64,000 nt of DNA, taken from the NCBI GenBank assembly GCA_022813625.1, contig JAKLMB010000048.1, positions 7,628 through 71,627 of the forward strand. Reading direction: 5' to 3'. Under the pieces are notes generated by a model. It saw nothing but the letters and a program-made list of their open reading frames with translations. It made no database searches and was not told where the DNA came from. The position numbers were made by a program, and so were the translations under genes. The DNA comes from Aaosphaeria pasadenensis. Lineage: Eukaryota; Ascomycota; Dothideomycetes; Pleosporales. Each line of letters opens with the position of its first letter. Position 1 is the stretch's first letter. Shown in pieces: positions 22,532 through 32,999 of the stretch.

Positions 22532-22960
22532 TTATTTGACAGCTCGACTGCATGTTTTGGGTCGGCTATAATAAAGCCACCTTTCTGGAATGCCTCGTCT
22601 TGAGAAAGAGCATGCCGATAAAGCTGATGGCGTCATAGGAGGCTTTTGCAGGGAATTATCGACAATCTTCTTGAACACCGGAAGCTCAATTGCATATCTT
22701 GTCTGACTTCCTCTGAGATCTTTTTCCTGCTTAGCAAAATAGCTTTCATCGGCTTCGTGTTTCTGTATCATCCTTTGGCATTACGCATCCCAGGCTGCCT
22801 TAATGGAGGCTTCTATGTCATTGACAAGCTGCTTTCATGCTGTGAATTGGCATTGGGCGGATCAGTTTGGGTCGCAATTGACTGTGTAGAGCGTTCGGAC
22901 GTATGGTGTTGGATCAGCCTCGGTATGGGGGAAGACGTTACAACCATGGCATTAGTCTGT
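22532..22960 (-). pseudogene. Unknown coding relic with three in-frame stops
   Basis: One minus-strand frame reads from about 22950 to the stop at 22532 through a TGA, TGA 22835-22837 and TAA 22781-22783. Its text stays protein-like: ADPTPYVRTLYTV, KQLVNDIEASIKAAWDA, ADESYFAKQEKDLRGSQ, ELPVFKKIVDNSLQK. The TAA fits CAA to TAA (CpA context); the TGAs fit CGA or TGG. The overlapping plus-strand ORF 22646-23062 is best seen as its shadow. Family unknown. Confidence 0.4.
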
Positions 22961-23647
22961 CGTGCACTTCTTACATCTCTGGATTGCTGTCATTGCCAAC
23001 AGCACGTTCAGAGCTACCGCCGGACTTCGCCCTGTGCAGGTTCGATCTTTAATGTTTCCTGAAATTGTTGGCCGTAATGTTCTTCTTGCACACAGAGCAT
23101 GCCTTATTTACTTTCTCTCTGCCGGGATTTCCACAACTCCTTACATGACGTGACAGAATTCAGTAACTTATAGAGTTGCCGCATTTTCTCACAATGAACG
23201 CGCTGCCGCATGATGGCGCTGCTATAACCGAAGTCTCTATCGTTGCTTCGTGCGAAAATCCGGTTTGATCAAGGTGGTAGAGGAACGCGTGTATGCGTAA
23301 GCAATCTAAACCACGTGATCTCCGTTGATGTCGCGACCGTGGAAACATCGCTCCCTTCCGTTTCGTGCGCTCATGTCGAGGTAAGCCGGTTGAATCATCC
23401 CTTCCCGGTGACGATAACTGACTAATTAGGCATAATAAACAATCTGGTCAGTATTAACCAATGTAAGCAGTGCAACAAACCTTATTTCAACGTTCGGATG
23501 AGTCAAGTGCTCGTCAGCCTCGACTTGGCAATCATAGGTTCAGCTACCCAGATGTACATCACAACGAAGTCTGCGCGTCTCGAGAAAATAATGATGTTGA
23601 AAAACGACAAATTGCATTGCAGAGTAAGTCACCATAAGCTCCTTCCA
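22961..23647. other. No supported gene
   Basis: Short frames only. May hold further eroded parts of the neighbouring minus-strand relics. Confidence 0.4.
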
Positions 23648-24371
23648 TCAGCGGGTCCCGCCTGTCCTTGGTCTGCCTCCCGAATCACTGCCTCCCGAAT
23701 CGCTGTTTCCCAAATCGCTGTTTCTCAGACTGCTGCTTCCTAAGCCGCTTCCCAGACTAGTATGGCCCATGCTCCCAATAACAGTACTGGTGCTTCCGGG
23801 ACCAATGCCAAATGTATTGATCATGAGATCTATCTTAGCCGCCATCAGTCCCATACATAGTTCTACAGCGGCATATTTCTCAGCTGCGCTGTAATGCATC
23901 ATGCCCAGGATTTCCCTAGTCTCGAGATCTGGTACGCTTTTAGGGGTTCCGTGTTCCATTTGGACTTGTATTTTGGCGAGGCTAGTGTCGATTGCAGCAA
24001 TGCTATTCTCAACCCCTAAGAGCATGTCCTCGATCGTCTCAAGCCTTTGTCCTAGTGAGATGTCCTTTTTGCTGGAATTCATGTTAGCTAAGCTACTTCA
24101 TATGTATAAGATACCTACGGAAAGACGCAATGTCTGTGGGATTTTATGCAACTGCTGCATGGACACTGTCTATTACACCCTTTCTTCCGTTCACGACAGT
24201 GATAGCAGGGGTAGGGCAACCTATCCCCGGAGAATTGAGATTGAGGTGAGTTGGACATTTTGTTGCTATGGCACCTTTGAGATGAGACCAGAGCGCGGTC
24301 TGGTTTATATAGCCTTCGTCGTCAAGCGAGCGCCCTATAGCCTGGGATACGAAGAAGCTGAAGACTCTCAA
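23648..24371 (-). pseudogene. Unknown gene with C-terminal Ser/Gly repeats
   Basis: The minus-strand exon 24371 downward has a TAA at 24144-24146 (fits CAA, CpA context) and reaches a GTAGGT donor near 24120. An intron ending TAACATGAATTCCAG leads into the second exon, which reads GQRLETIEDMLLGVENSIAA (amphipathic helix), then MMHYSAAEKYAAVELCMGLM. It ends in imperfect five-residue repeats of the S-D-S-G-G type encoded by a 15-bp unit (23676-23750). No known domain. Apart from the TAA it is open. Confidence 0.45.
23676..23750. repeat. 15-bp imperfect tandem repeat in coding frame
   Basis: About five units of the cctcccgaatcgctg type, drifting left to right. They encode the Ser/Asp/Gly-rich tail of the minus-strand gene. 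Confidence 0.65.
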
Positions 24372-25388
24372 TGTTGGACCAACATATGGTCAGGCACCTG
24401 TAGTTAGACTGCATACTAGTAGTATAAGGCAAGGTCACAAGTCAACGGAGCAATGCAACGCACTGTACAAGAGTCCACGCAGCGCGCAGATGTGCCCTAC
24501 CGTCCCAGCGGTGACGGAAACACCGCGGAGGTGCCTACAGATGGCCATGTCGCAGGCTGAGCTTCAACCTGGGTTGAGGGTCAGCACAATGTGCTTCCTC
24601 TCGGCGCTTCCGAATGTTGGCAAGGCACTCTTCCAAAAGAGGTGATAAGCTCCACAACCTTACGATCTCAGTCATGATAGATCAGGATGCTGAGAGGCAC
24701 TTCAACCTTAGAATCCACTGAAATCGGCCTTTTCACTCGCCACCGACGGCGCAGCTGCATAGCTTTTCAATCAGAGGTTACGTTACTCCGCAGGGAAGCT
24801 GCATCCTGCAGTGTTGGTGAACAAGTCACTGTTCCAATTTGAGCAACAGTGGTCGCCTGTTGTCTTCATGCTCGAATAATCAGACTTACGTCACTGACCT
24901 TCCAGCTGCTAGACGTAAGTTAGCCCCATAGGAATAGGAACTTTATATCCAATATGTGTCAATAGCTTCAAAATCCTCCCTGTGCGCAAAATCGACTTCG
25001 CCGCTAGCAAGGCCTGCGCACCTCTCGCCGTGCTTCCGCGTTGTAAATCGCCCTGTACTCGAACTAAGTAGAAAGGATTGGACCCGCCAATGTGGTTTTC
25101 GTAGGATCGATATTGTTTGTTACCGGAGAATCGTGCATGTGTATGTTGCCTAGATTCAAGTTAGACAATTCTTCTGATGGGCTCGATTCTTAGCGATGTT
25201 TTCCTTGGCGCATGGCTCGAGTTGGACGAATACGTCGCCTCCACAAGAAAGGACGAATTTAATACATGCACGACGATGAAGATTACTCCAATGAATTTTT
25301 CTCAACTGTTCGTGAAGAGTTTCATAAATGGAGAAGTGTAATTAACTATTGTCTTATAACGTATTGTGGCCTTCTGCTTGCTAACAGC
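24372..25388. other. Intergenic, no supported gene
   Basis: 24450-24650 is richer in GC than its surroundings, but no long frame or splice chain was found on either strand. Confidence 0.45.
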
Positions 25389-26472
25389 CTACACTTCTGC
25401 CTCAGCAGCATTTGGAGCTGGGATTGGGGCCATTGACTCGGCCAAAACAGAAACAGCATTGCTTTCTACCTCTTTTGCAGCATCCAGCAAGTTCCTTAAT
25501 TCCCATCGCATCGCCGTTGATGGCTTTCTAATTGGATTTCGGCGACTTCGACGTTTCTAATCGTAGGTTGGTAAACGTTCAAGTTGCAGTTGGTGATTCA
25601 CCTACCTTTACCCTATTCGAATCAGGCTTCTTCCCTTTTAACCGTTTTTCTGTTGGTCGATAAGTAGGTTTGTAAGGCCAAGCCTCATTGGAAAGATTTC
25701 GGCAGTTCGGACAACGAAAGTCAACTTTTGTCGCACTTTGTATGTCCCAGGATTCAACCTTCCAATTGCTAATGCAATCGGTGTGGAAGATGTGGCCTAA
25801 TTCTATCCATTAGTTGGTGAAGAGAAATGTCACGGGGATATATGCACACCACAAGCGAGAAAGGATTTCGCTCTTGCGCTGTCATTATCACTGTCGATGC
25901 AAATACTGCATTGCGAATCTAACAGTTTCTTTGGCTGCTCCATACTGCCAGTACAAGACATCACCTCATGCGAAGTTGATGAGCCTCTCAGGAAGACGCA
26001 TCTCTTACAATATATCTAGATAGTCAGCAATAAGGAAACAATTATGCGCGTTCGATGGGCTCTTACGCAAGTGCATTCGAGATAATACTTTATGTCTTTC
26101 AGTGCTTCGCAACAGCCTGAGCATGTCTCCCTTTCGCCTTCTAGATCAATGACTGTGTACACTGGGTTGTGTTAGTGTCAATATAGATAGGGGACGTCCA
26201 AACTTGCTAGATTCCATTTCTTCTACCACTCGTGAAGAACGACGATGCCGATTGATAGTACCACTGGAAGCATATGATGGTGTCGGCTGGACTCTTTCCA
26301 TCGGCTGCCTAGACTGAGGTTCGCTCAATTTCATGGTTGAAGATTTTTGAATGATTGCGCAAATAGACGAGGCGGAGGAATTGTATGACTTCTCCCTCTG
26401 GAACATTTGGGCAGTTGTTGGCCATGTTAAATAACGGGGCCTTGAACTCTTAATAGAGGACACCGTTCTCAT
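25389..26472 (-). CDS. RING-H2 protein with N-terminal zinc module (copy 2)
   Basis: The last five exons are secure: ~26150-26067, 26015-25850, 25796-25606 and 25556-25389 close in phase through introns 26016-26066, 25797-25849 and 25557-25605. They read CSGCCEALKDIKYYLECTC / IYCKRC..., then a RING-H2: CSICIDSDND..FLACG / HIFHTDC..CPNC, then a basic stretch (KRRSRRNPIRK) and an acidic helix at the end. The upstream ORF from ATG 26472 (Ser-rich) is probably exon 1, but its donor is not resolved. Likely an E3 ubiquitin ligase. Intron positions equal those of the gene at 20782. No stops in the resolved part. Confidence 0.7.
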
Positions 26473-27402
26473 ACCTCTTTAAAATGAACATGCTTCTAAG
26501 CCACGTACACCCTAGTGAAAGTATACTCGCATTAGATGTACGAGAGCCTACTCGCTGCACCTAGTGAACTAGAGAGAGGCTGGGTAAAGCATTTCCCCCT
26601 TCTCCGGTTTGTAATGATAATCCAGGAGCTCCCAGTGATCCGTAGCATGCAAGAGCATCCCCGAGCGCCATGCACCTTCATTTTCCGAGCCAGTGATTGG
26701 CTCTATCATTCATCTCAGCGGTAGGCTGTGAACATCAAAGCCGCTCCTGATCGGAGCTGGAACGATGGTGCATGAGGCTACAGCAGTAGATTGAATGCCA
26801 TGACTTCATCAGGCACCCTCAAAATCAACTTCTAGACAAGTGAGCCTACCACCTATCTACAATCCCATTCTTTGCTCTCGCCGGAGGTGTACGGAGTTCT
26901 TATCGTGCATATAACCCTCGGGATCAAGGCATTATTCGAATAAACAACGCATCAGCGTATCAGATCTAGTGACAGCTGTGCATGAATACGGGCAAATCTC
27001 ACTCCCCCATCTAATTCAAGCATGGATTGATCATCTGAGTTACCAGATAGGTTCGAATACGTGCTGTTGATGGCAGTGTTGGTTGGGGTGATGTTCACCC
27101 GAAGCCACGAAGTAATTTGCTAGTGCGGGCCAAGTGCACAGTCGAAAATTCAGATGCGCAGATGTGTTGAATCTGCCTTCTTCAGAGAGAAGATGAAATA
27201 TATAAAGATACTAGGTAGTTGCCGAAACACTAAATCCACTCAACTATCTACTTTGCTAATAAGCAAACTGTCATACACTATCGCCTTTTCTCTCCGTACT
27301 TTCTTGCTATTTCGCTACAGGTTTTTGACCTCGACCGTGGAGGCAAATCAACAAGACATAATTCCTCGTTCTTCTTCCAACCCAGGTCAACTCTCAGTTC
27401 TC
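26473..27402. promoter_or_regulatory. Upstream region of Zn2Cys6 gene with TATA-like box
   Basis: No gene is supported. A TATATAAAG box lies at 27199-27207, about 200 bp before the ATG at 27403, followed by a pyrimidine-rich stretch (27260-27330), as often seen ahead of fungal starts. Confidence 0.4.
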
Positions 27403-28512
27403 ATGGAGACAGAATCTGGTCATCATCTGCATCATCCAGCAGGTATCCAAGACGGAGTCACGCCCACTAGCTTCAAAGCCACCCTATCGAAGGGGTGGCG
27501 TAAGGTAGCATGTGATAGATGCTATTTAAGGCGTACAAAGGTGCGGTCTACTTTTGTAATAGTCTCTATTTGCTAAGCCTAGCAGTGTACCCCGGTGGAA
27601 GATTGCTGTTCTGGATGCTTGAAAGCTCGGCTCTCCTGCACGTATGTCAGAGCAGCTCAAACCTCCAAACGGAGGCTTCGGCGCTTGAAGGAAGAACGTA
27701 TTGTCGTATCGAACGAAAGAAGAACTAACAAAGGAGGCTCCGCTCGCCCAGTCAGTTCTCTAGTTGTATACCACAACGCCTTATCCGCATTACAGGCCAA
27801 AATGCCTTGTCCGTCACCGCACCAACGTCCCGGTCGACAGGGTCTTGTCCAAGACAACACGAATTCCAATCAGGAAGAAACGATCGACTCGCAACAGATC
27901 CAGTTCCAGATTCCATGGCTGTTACAAGATAATTCTTCCTTCATCGCCTGTTTACCAGTGGGGAATTTCCCTAGTTGTACTGTATCCTCTGAAGTAACAC
28001 CTCAACGGGATTATCGGCTTGACCAATACAGTATGAATCCTGATCTAGGACAATTGGTCAGCTCGCAAGCATTCTCCTTCAATACGCCACGGCTTGAGGA
28101 TACCAATTCTTCCTTCACAGACTACTTGGCAGGGGTAGCACCCGGACATAGCAGTTTATCCTTCAACTTTACAACACATTGGAATCATCAGGAACTTGGG
28201 TATCACGATGCAACTCCTGATCTGGGGCAGTTGTTCAGCTCGCAGGGGTCCTCCATGCCATGGCTACAAGAACATAACCCCTTCCCCATGAGCCGCCTTC
28301 CAGGACCAGCATTTAATGATGAGGCAGTATCTTCTGATTGGGAAGTCCCGAGCAATATGGTCTTGCTCAATGGACAGGCAGCGATGCAACTCCCAAGCAA
28401 GATTGATTGCCTGGATATTAGTGTTGACGGAAACACTCAGTGCAACTTTGGCTCCTGCAAGCACATGGTAGAGAGTATACCTCTAGAACCTTCCTTCTGT
28501 ATGCTCGATTAG
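27403..28512 (+). CDS. Zn2Cys6 transcription factor
   Basis: ATG 27403. Exons 27403-27540 and 27586-28512 are joined by a 45-nt intron (GTGCGG..CCTAGCAG) in phase 0, giving 354 residues. The intron splits the cluster: ACDRCYLRRTK / CTPVEDCCSGCLKARLSC gives C37-x2-C40-x6-C47-x6-C54-x2-C57-x6-C64, a perfect binuclear cluster with one extra Cys (C53). A basic linker follows (SKRRLRRLKEER). The rest is Ser/Gln/Pro-rich and holds three imperfect repeats around W/R-L-x-(D/H)-N-x-S/P-F and two copies of PDLGQL.SSQ. There is no middle-homology domain. Nuclear DNA-binding regulator; no biosynthetic cluster lies next to it. Confidence 0.85.
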
Positions 28513-29690
28513 ATTTTTAGCAACATCACGCCTAAAGCTATTGCCAACGCGCATTGTCCAAAGTTATCACATTTCATCTTTTTCTCTCTTCTGTATATGA
28601 TTTTATGATGTTGCCTTCGTCGACTTACCATATGCTGGATTAACTAATCAGGGTTGATTATCCACTTCGCATGAAAAGATTTTAGTGGTGTCTGACCTGG
28701 CTTCCAACGCTCAACAACACCAACTTATTTGTTTGCATTCGCTTTCTTCCTGATACTTTGTAGTATTGATTCAATAGTACTAACTTAATTCGGGAATGTA
28801 CCTCTGTGCTGCTGCTATCAAGACCCTACCGAAGTTAATAGAATCTCTTTTGCATGGAAGACTCTTGCGGAGAACCTCAAAAATCAGTTACGCCAGTACG
28901 AACTACCTGAGCAAGAAAGGCCCTCGGGCCGAGTCTGGTCAGGGGAAACAGTTACACTATTCCATAAAGGTATTTGCGCTTAACGAGTAATTAGCGATAG
29001 AACGCGAGAAATGTGATATAGAGTACAGCGCCCTAGAACGGAAACGGAATAATCATTTCCGATACAACAATGATCAACATTTGGAACGTTGTCTACACAT
29101 ACATGAAGGACTATGCGAGGTAGTTAAGCGTGATATAATGTCTCATGCCGACAGAACCATGTGTTTATGGATCGAGGTATCGGATAATTATTCCTACGGC
29201 CCCGACATCGACCTTAAGACGGATTAGACTGTTTTGCCGTGGCTTATTCTGAGGTGTGTTTGGACAAAATCTGGATGCAAGTTGGGAGGTGGGGGAGCTG
29301 GATTAAAAGAGCGTCTTCTATCTCAAGCCAGAACTGACAACCCAAAGATGCGGGAACAAATGAATAAGGAAAGAACTAAAAAGAGAATGCAAACATCATC
29401 GCCAGAAATACACAACGACTGCATGACATCAGTATACCAACAAATGCTAGTACAGAACGCATCACGGCACCTCCAAAATCCCATACCTTCAATTCTATGG
29501 CGTCCCGTTCGGTATACACACTTGTGGAGTTCCCTGACATTCTACTGATTCCAAATACCATATTAATAACTTGTCCACACTGCCTCTCCATGACCATATC
29601 GACCTACGTTACCAAAGATCATAGGAGCCGATGGATATTGTTGCGTTGCAAGCTCTTACATCTCGGAATAACTTCCTCCAGTTGGCCCAA
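28513..29690. other. Intergenic, no gene seen
   Basis: The plus-strand frames 29234-29548 and 29497-29850 lack motifs, and the second overlaps the membrane-protein gene antisense. Nothing supported. Confidence 0.5.
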
Positions 29691-30580
29691 CTATATCAGT
29701 TCAATTGACATGAGGTTCCGAAGCGCCAACTCACGAAGCCAACGTTCTGTCGCCATGAAGGTGAAGCATGCTATCGAGATGGCTTGGACGCCGATACAAG
29801 CCTGTACGCTATTAGCACTGCAACAGACCACTGTGGGTGACATACAATAAGGCACCACAAACGGACATGCAAGCTCTCTTTTCCGCGTGTCCAATCCGAT
29901 TTAACCAAAAGAATAGCGATAACGATCGTTGAAGCGGTTGCGACTATATTGACTGCGATCACTGTACGGAAAAAGCGCTTGAATACAGGGTTTGCAGATC
30001 CCCCTGAATGGGCATGCCGGTGAAGCTGGTAGCAAGAGATACTGATAAAACCAGTTGAGACGATTGCAATAGCGATGAAAAGTACAAATTCGTATGTTGC
30101 CGTTACTTGCGGATCCTTGCAAGAATAGGGGTAGTCCAGAGCTGAAGGAGGGACACAGGTAACAGCGTAGAGGACGCTGTGAGCAATGGCTAGACATACA
30201 GTAAGTGTATATATGAACCATCTCATCCAATTCTGTTGAAAGAAGGGTTGGATGAATCGTGCCATCTACACCTGTTAGTTTTGGATATCATGTTCGTGGT
30301 TTCTTACATTTGTACAGGTCATGATATGAAGATTCAGCGAAAGAAGGAGTTCTGTCCAACCCAGCAGATGCTTTCTAAAGATCATGAATACAGAAATTCC
30401 GATGCTAGATAGCAGAAGGAAGCTCTGGATAATGTCGAAAACCACCAGAGCCCTCTGCCAAACTTTAGACATGCCTATCCCTCTGGGTGTCCGCCAGTCT
30501 CGGTATGTGACCAGACCAGTAAGTAAAAAGCCAATGGAGAAAGTAGTGACATAGACAGCAAGGAGAGCAACAGAAGACAT
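29691..30580 (-). CDS. Polytopic (about 7 TM) membrane protein
   Basis: ATG 30580. Exons 30580-30308, 30265-29846 and 29801-29691 join through introns 30266-30307 (42 nt) and 29802-29845 (44 nt, GTATGT..GTACAG) in phase 0 to 267 residues. Hydrophobic spans: SVALLAVYVTTFSIGFLLTG, VVFDIIQSFLLLSSIGISVF, the span at the exon 1/2 joint, WFIYTLTVCLAIAHSVLYAV, YEFVLFIAIAIVSTGFISI, VIAVNIVATASTIVIAILLV, and a last one in exon 3 (GVQAISIACFTFMA). The topology recalls small fungal 7-TM proteins, but no signature identifies a ligand or enzyme. A CAT/ATG microsatellite sits 8 bp before the start codon. Intact. Confidence 0.75.
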
Positions 30581-30588
30581 GGTGTTGA

Positions 30589-30663
<75 letters not shown>
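30589..30663. repeat. (ATG)25 trinucleotide microsatellite
   Basis: An uninterrupted ATG run on the plus strand, CAT on the coding strand of the membrane-protein gene, whose start codon is at 30580-30578. It therefore lies in that gene's 5' leader. The long poly-D, poly-H and poly-I ORFs over it are artefacts. Confidence 0.95.
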
Positions 30664-30665
<2 letters not shown>

Positions 30666-31700
30666 GCAGCAAAGGATACTAGACGTACTTATAGTCATCA
30701 ACAGTTACGGCGACTTCGCACTGTCCAGTACTGCATGATGAGGGCTGATGCTGCCTCCACTTGATTCAGACGCTACTTCCATGAAACCAGAGTGATTGCT
30801 GGCATTTCTCAGCTGTGTCATCGACTGCCATAGGGGGGTGCATTAGCTGGATCAAGCTGGATCCCTATCAGCGTGGTTCAACATGTAGGCTGCGTTTATG
30901 GGACTGTGGAGACTTCTAACCTGAACCAGAGGATCGGCCTTGAGACCTACTGTGTGAAACTTCGCGATGGCTAAGGAAGGAGCAAATGAGTGAAGTCCAT
31001 CCAGCACGCACCTCTGGCTTTCGGGGATGCTGTAGGCCACTCAAGGCTCATGTAGGCCATCAAAGCGCAGCTTCAGCTTCATGACCACAGCATGAAAACC
31101 CAGTAAGGCTGTGCAAGAGCTATCATGAACATCAGCTACAAGGTGAATCCTGACGAGCGAGATCGTTAGCATCACGGAAACCCAAGGCGGGTATTTGGCC
31201 GTCCTCATCCTCTCACAGCCTGCGAAGGCTGCCGGTATGTCCGCAAGATGTTGGATTTTCCGGGATTAGGAAGGCATTACATATCATGTGCGACATCTAA
31301 GTATCGCCGATTCTTTAGGGCATGCAGGCTCGAGATAGCGGGATGTCTCAAGGCGTATTTGGAGAGATGTTGGCTTAGAAGAGGTTGGAGTACGGTGTCG
31401 GCGGCTCCATATAACGACAGTGAAGGCACCATGTTGACATAAACGCTGGCTTGAGGAAGTATAAAGCCGAGACTACCACGGTGAACTTCGAAGTCCAAAC
31501 TTGTTCCTACATACTTTCCGGACCTTCACCTAAACACCCTGCACCATATCCTCGGCCATAACAAAGAGTTCACAAGATACAGTCAAAGACTTAAGCCTGT
31601 ATCCTCACCAGGTGTGTCGTCTCCCACGAGGCTTTGCTATCTGTTGCATCAGCCAGATTCTGTGTGCAAGCCAGGACTACTGATGCTCTAGTGATAGCAG
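30664..31700. other. Divergent intergenic region
   Basis: Between divergently transcribed genes (29691-30580 minus, 31701-32333 plus). No supported ORF. Confidence 0.5.
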
Positions 31701-32333
31701 ATGAGGACTCAATATACTTATTTTCGAGAGGCTCTGCTACAGGAGGAAGAAGAGATCAAAGAAGCTACAGCAACCGTAGCAGCCGCGGATAGCTTACGGA
31801 ATATGTCCAGTCCCTTGAGTACGTTTACAGTTTAGCTTCTGGTGCGTGCATTGAGACTGATCAATATAGAATCTGCACAAAGGCAGCTGGACAAATCGAG
31901 CAATGAAGTAGCAGAGCGTGGGAAGGAAGTGGTAGAGCTCAAGGAGGAAGTGGTAGAGCTCAAGGAGGAAGTGGTAGAGCTCAAGGAGGAAGTGGTAGAG
32001 CTCAAGGAGGAAGTGGNNNNNNNNNNCAAGGAGGAAGTGGTAGAGCTCAAGGAGGAAGTGGTAGAGCTCAAGGAGGAAGTGGTAGAGCTCAAGGAGGAAG
32101 TGGTAGAGCTCAAGGAGGAAGTGGCAAAGCTACAAAGCTACGTTATGCGGCATCTCGGGCAGCTAGACGATCGGGTTGATGACTTAGAGGAAACGATTGT
32201 CGACGTACAGGATGAAGCCTATACTTTTGACCATGCTGAAAGGAAACGCAAAAGAGAAATGGACAATTCCGAGGGCGAGAGAAGTAGCGATGAGAAAAGA
32301 CACTGCATCAAGAGGGGAAATACACTGGTGTAA
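31701..32333 (+). CDS. Coiled-coil protein with VELKEEV heptad repeats
   Basis: ATG 31701. Exons 31701-31818 and 31870-32333 join through a 51-nt intron (GTACGT..ATATAG) in exact phase. Exon 1 is acidic and helical (YFREALLQEEEEIKEATATV). Exon 2 holds 21-bp repeats encoding VELKEEV, an ideal heptad, then QSYVMRHLGQLDDRVDDLEE, a second coiled coil, and a basic nuclear-signal-like tail (ERKRKREM, DEKRHCIKRG). The assembly has ten Ns at 32017-32026 inside the array, so the true length is not known. A dimerising scaffold is the natural guess; no family is recognised. Confidence 0.75.
31922..32126 (+). repeat. 21-bp in-frame tandem repeat with assembly gap
   Basis: The unit gaggaagtggtagagctcaa(g) is repeated about nine times at near identity. 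The array is broken by the N run, the usual sign of an unresolved repeat. Confidence 0.9.
32017..32026. other. Assembly gap (10 N)
   Basis: Ten unknown bases inside the VELKEEV array. The reading frame on both sides fits a gap near this size, but that could be chance. Confidence 1.
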
Positions 32334-32999
32334 CTAGAAACTTGATTCAATCATTGCATAATGACTTGTATTATTCTTGTTACATGGTCTGATATTTTTC
32401 TTTCGATGCTAGAATTGTGTACGGCATTTGGCTTTCGATCTTCTAAACAACCCTCCTCTTATTCTTCATACTCACGCGACGGTATAACTCAATAATTCCG
32501 ATCCAAGTAGCTTTTTCAAGTTCATCCGTAGGTGATCTTCGTTGCTTGTTTAGCACATTCTTTCGCCTCCGTTTGTGAAGGGAATTGAATTCATAACCTC
32601 TGTCTGTCGCGTCTTGCCGGCGTCCGGACAAGTAGGGGTAATAGCCAGAGAGCAAGTGCCATACTATGGAGTGTATTAGCCAGTGCTTATCTACCAAAGT
32701 GACCAGATTTCAGGTTCTCAAAAATTTGAATAATGTGAACTAATTCCCACATTATCATTATCATATTTGAAGACTGTAACGTTGATCCTTTATCATTGCT
32801 GATCGAGTACGCATAGGATATACCTATCTCGGCCCACCGGGTGAGCTGAAGTCGGCGATCGGAGAATCTCAGGGGCCGCCCAGCCCCTTCGCCAACACGC
32901 ACGCACGCACCCTGCTCGCAGCACCTATCCTACGATTGCGCCTTCACTTCGCTGTTGAATTTTCTTACGCTTCAAGCATATGCAGGGCACTTCAAGAAG
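32334..32999. other. Intergenic, one doubtful minus ORF
   Basis: The minus-strand frame 32697-32443 is basic (LHKRRRKNVLNKQRRSPTDE) and might be an exon, but no start, splice partner or family is visible. Confidence 0.35.

Noticed and set aside
22646..23062. 138-codon plus-strand ORF
   Set aside because: The minus strand carries a longer protein-like frame here, broken only by RIP-type stops; the plus ORF has no family or splice features.
27051..27060. GTTCGAATAC, similar to a tRNA B box
   Set aside because: No A box at the proper distance and no cloverleaf pairing.
27403..28512. Zn2Cys6 gene as pathway regulator of a biosynthetic cluster
   Set aside because: No synthase, oxidase or transporter gene with readable motifs lies within 10 kb.
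30465..30764. ORFs rich in poly-Ile, poly-His or poly-Asp
   Set aside because: They are the six-frame readings of the ATG microsatellite.
31832..32113. Minus-strand Ser/Thr-rich ORF (STTSSLS repeats)
   Set aside because: It is the antisense of the VELKEEV array, whose plus-strand gene has a clean intron and start.
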